From Arenimonas terrae (GTDB lineage: Bacteria > Pseudomonadota > Gammaproteobacteria > Xanthomonadales > Xanthomonadaceae), in NCBI RefSeq assembly GCF_006265115.1, contig NZ_SMDR01000002.1:123743-187742 (forward strand): DNA of 64,000 nucleotides, written 5' to 3'. Made by a program: the position numbers and the translations under genes. The notes under the pieces were generated by a model. The model did not search any database. It was not told where the DNA came from and saw only the letters and a list, made by a program, of their open reading frames with translations. Shown one piece after another: positions 63,631 through 64,000 of this stretch. Position 1 is the first letter of the stretch; every line of letters begins with the position of its first letter.

Positions 63631-64000
63631 TGAGCGGCCCGGGCCTCCTGCTCGACATCGACCGGCTGTCCTGCGCCTACGCAGGGCAGCCGGCGGTGCG
63701 CGAGCTGGGGCTGACGCTGCGGCCCGGCGAGCTCGGCTGCCTGCTGGGCCCCAGCGGCTGCGGCAAGACCACGCTGCTGCGGGCGATCGCCGGCTTCCAC
63801 GCGCCCAGCTCCGGAACGCTCCGGCTGCGTGGCGCGGATGCGCTGGCCCTGCCACCCGAGAAGCGCGGCCTGGGTTTCGTCTTCCAGGACCTCGCGCTGT
63901 TCCCCCACCTCACCGTCGCCGACAACGTCGCCTTCGGCCTGCATCGCCTCGATTCCGGCGCCCGCCGCTCGCGCGGCCTGGAGACGCTTGCCCTGCTCGG
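63630..64000 (+). CDS. ferric-iron-type ABC transporter ATP-binding protein, 5' part
   Basis: The first 123 residues of an ABC ATPase; the rest is outside the window. It begins ATG 63630, sharing one base with the sodB TGA (TGATG), which implies coupled translation. Visible are Walker A GPSGCGKTTLLRAIAG and the Q-loop FVFQDLALFPHLTVADNVAFGL, typical of FbpC/AfuC and related iron or polyamine importers (the ALFPHLTV segment is common to both). The Walker B and signature motifs are not reached. Linking an iron importer to iron SOD would be sensible but is unproven. Confidence 0.85.
   Translation, partial: MSGPGLLLDIDRLSCAYAGQPAVRELGLTLRPGELGCLLGPSGCGKTTLLRAIAGFHAPSSGTLRLRGADALALPPEKRGLGFVFQDLALFPHLTVADNVAFGLHRLDSGARRSRGLETLALL

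Overview
The window is GC-rich chromosomal DNA from a gammaproteobacterium. The best fit is the order Lysobacterales (Xanthomonadales). Three things support this: the conserved block thrS-infC-rpmI-rplT-pheS-pheT-ihfA-merR-tRNA-Pro, a Pseudomonas/Xanthomonas-type minor pilin operon beside an AlgZ-like kinase, and a large Oar-like TonB-dependent receptor. I see no insertion sequence, phage, integron or CRISPR array. Nearly all coding capacity is housekeeping or envelope function, and no gap between genes exceeds about 275 bases. The very long ORFs opposite real genes (over 900 codons in places) are GC-driven shadows and are not annotated.

Layout. 1-9922: 3' part of dxs, an OmpA-type lipoprotein, prmC, a Pycsar-effector-like membrane protein, then a peroxide-defence block (ahpF and ahpC divergent from oxyR), rnk, a rubrerythrin and an anchored hypothetical. 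9924-17744: apt, a glutathione S-transferase, a 7TM signalling protein with a broken GGDEF motif, the overlapping set glnS / deaminase / rlmM, a small EF-hand protein, a duplicated hairpin repeat and a MAPEG protein. 17811-24278 (minus strand): PhoX-like phosphatase, DUF4920 protein, metallo-beta-lactamase-fold hydrolase, gamma-glutamyltransferase, ferredoxin, lipoprotein, coaD and rsmD. 24335-27895 (plus strand): ftsY, AsmA-like, mutY and yggX, all overlapping by 4 bases. 27950-35400: small proteins, tRNA-Phe, a YgjP-like protease, DUF2058 and DUF1993 proteins, two small proteins, an acyl-CoA dehydrogenase and a second AsmA-like protein. 35443-43011 (minus strand): the translation block. 43286-44952: an aminotransferase / sulfotransferase pair. 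45014-48006: tRNA-Val, uvrB, an isolated pseudopilin and tRNA-Asn. 48142-55084 (minus strand): fimT-pilV-pilW-pilX-pilY1-pilE, divergent from the AlgZ-like kinase gene. 56289-64000: ppnN, the Oar-like receptor, a marC / SDR / grxD operon, sodB and the start of a ferric-iron ABC ATPase.

How genes work together. OxyR probably controls ahpC-ahpF through the AT-rich divergent region at 7115-7180; rubrerythrin and, elsewhere, sodB and grxD extend the oxidative-stress and iron theme. The six pilin genes should make the priming and adhesin complex of a type IV pilus. The translation block carries visible regulation: infC uses a rare AUC start, and thrS has a sigma70 promoter, a short leader ORF with adjacent Thr codons, and an intrinsic terminator ahead of its start codon. 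That leader is the most interesting regulatory structure I found. I did not find a convincing new multi-gene system. The nearest lead is the orphan Pycsar-effector-like protein, which has no cyclase beside it.
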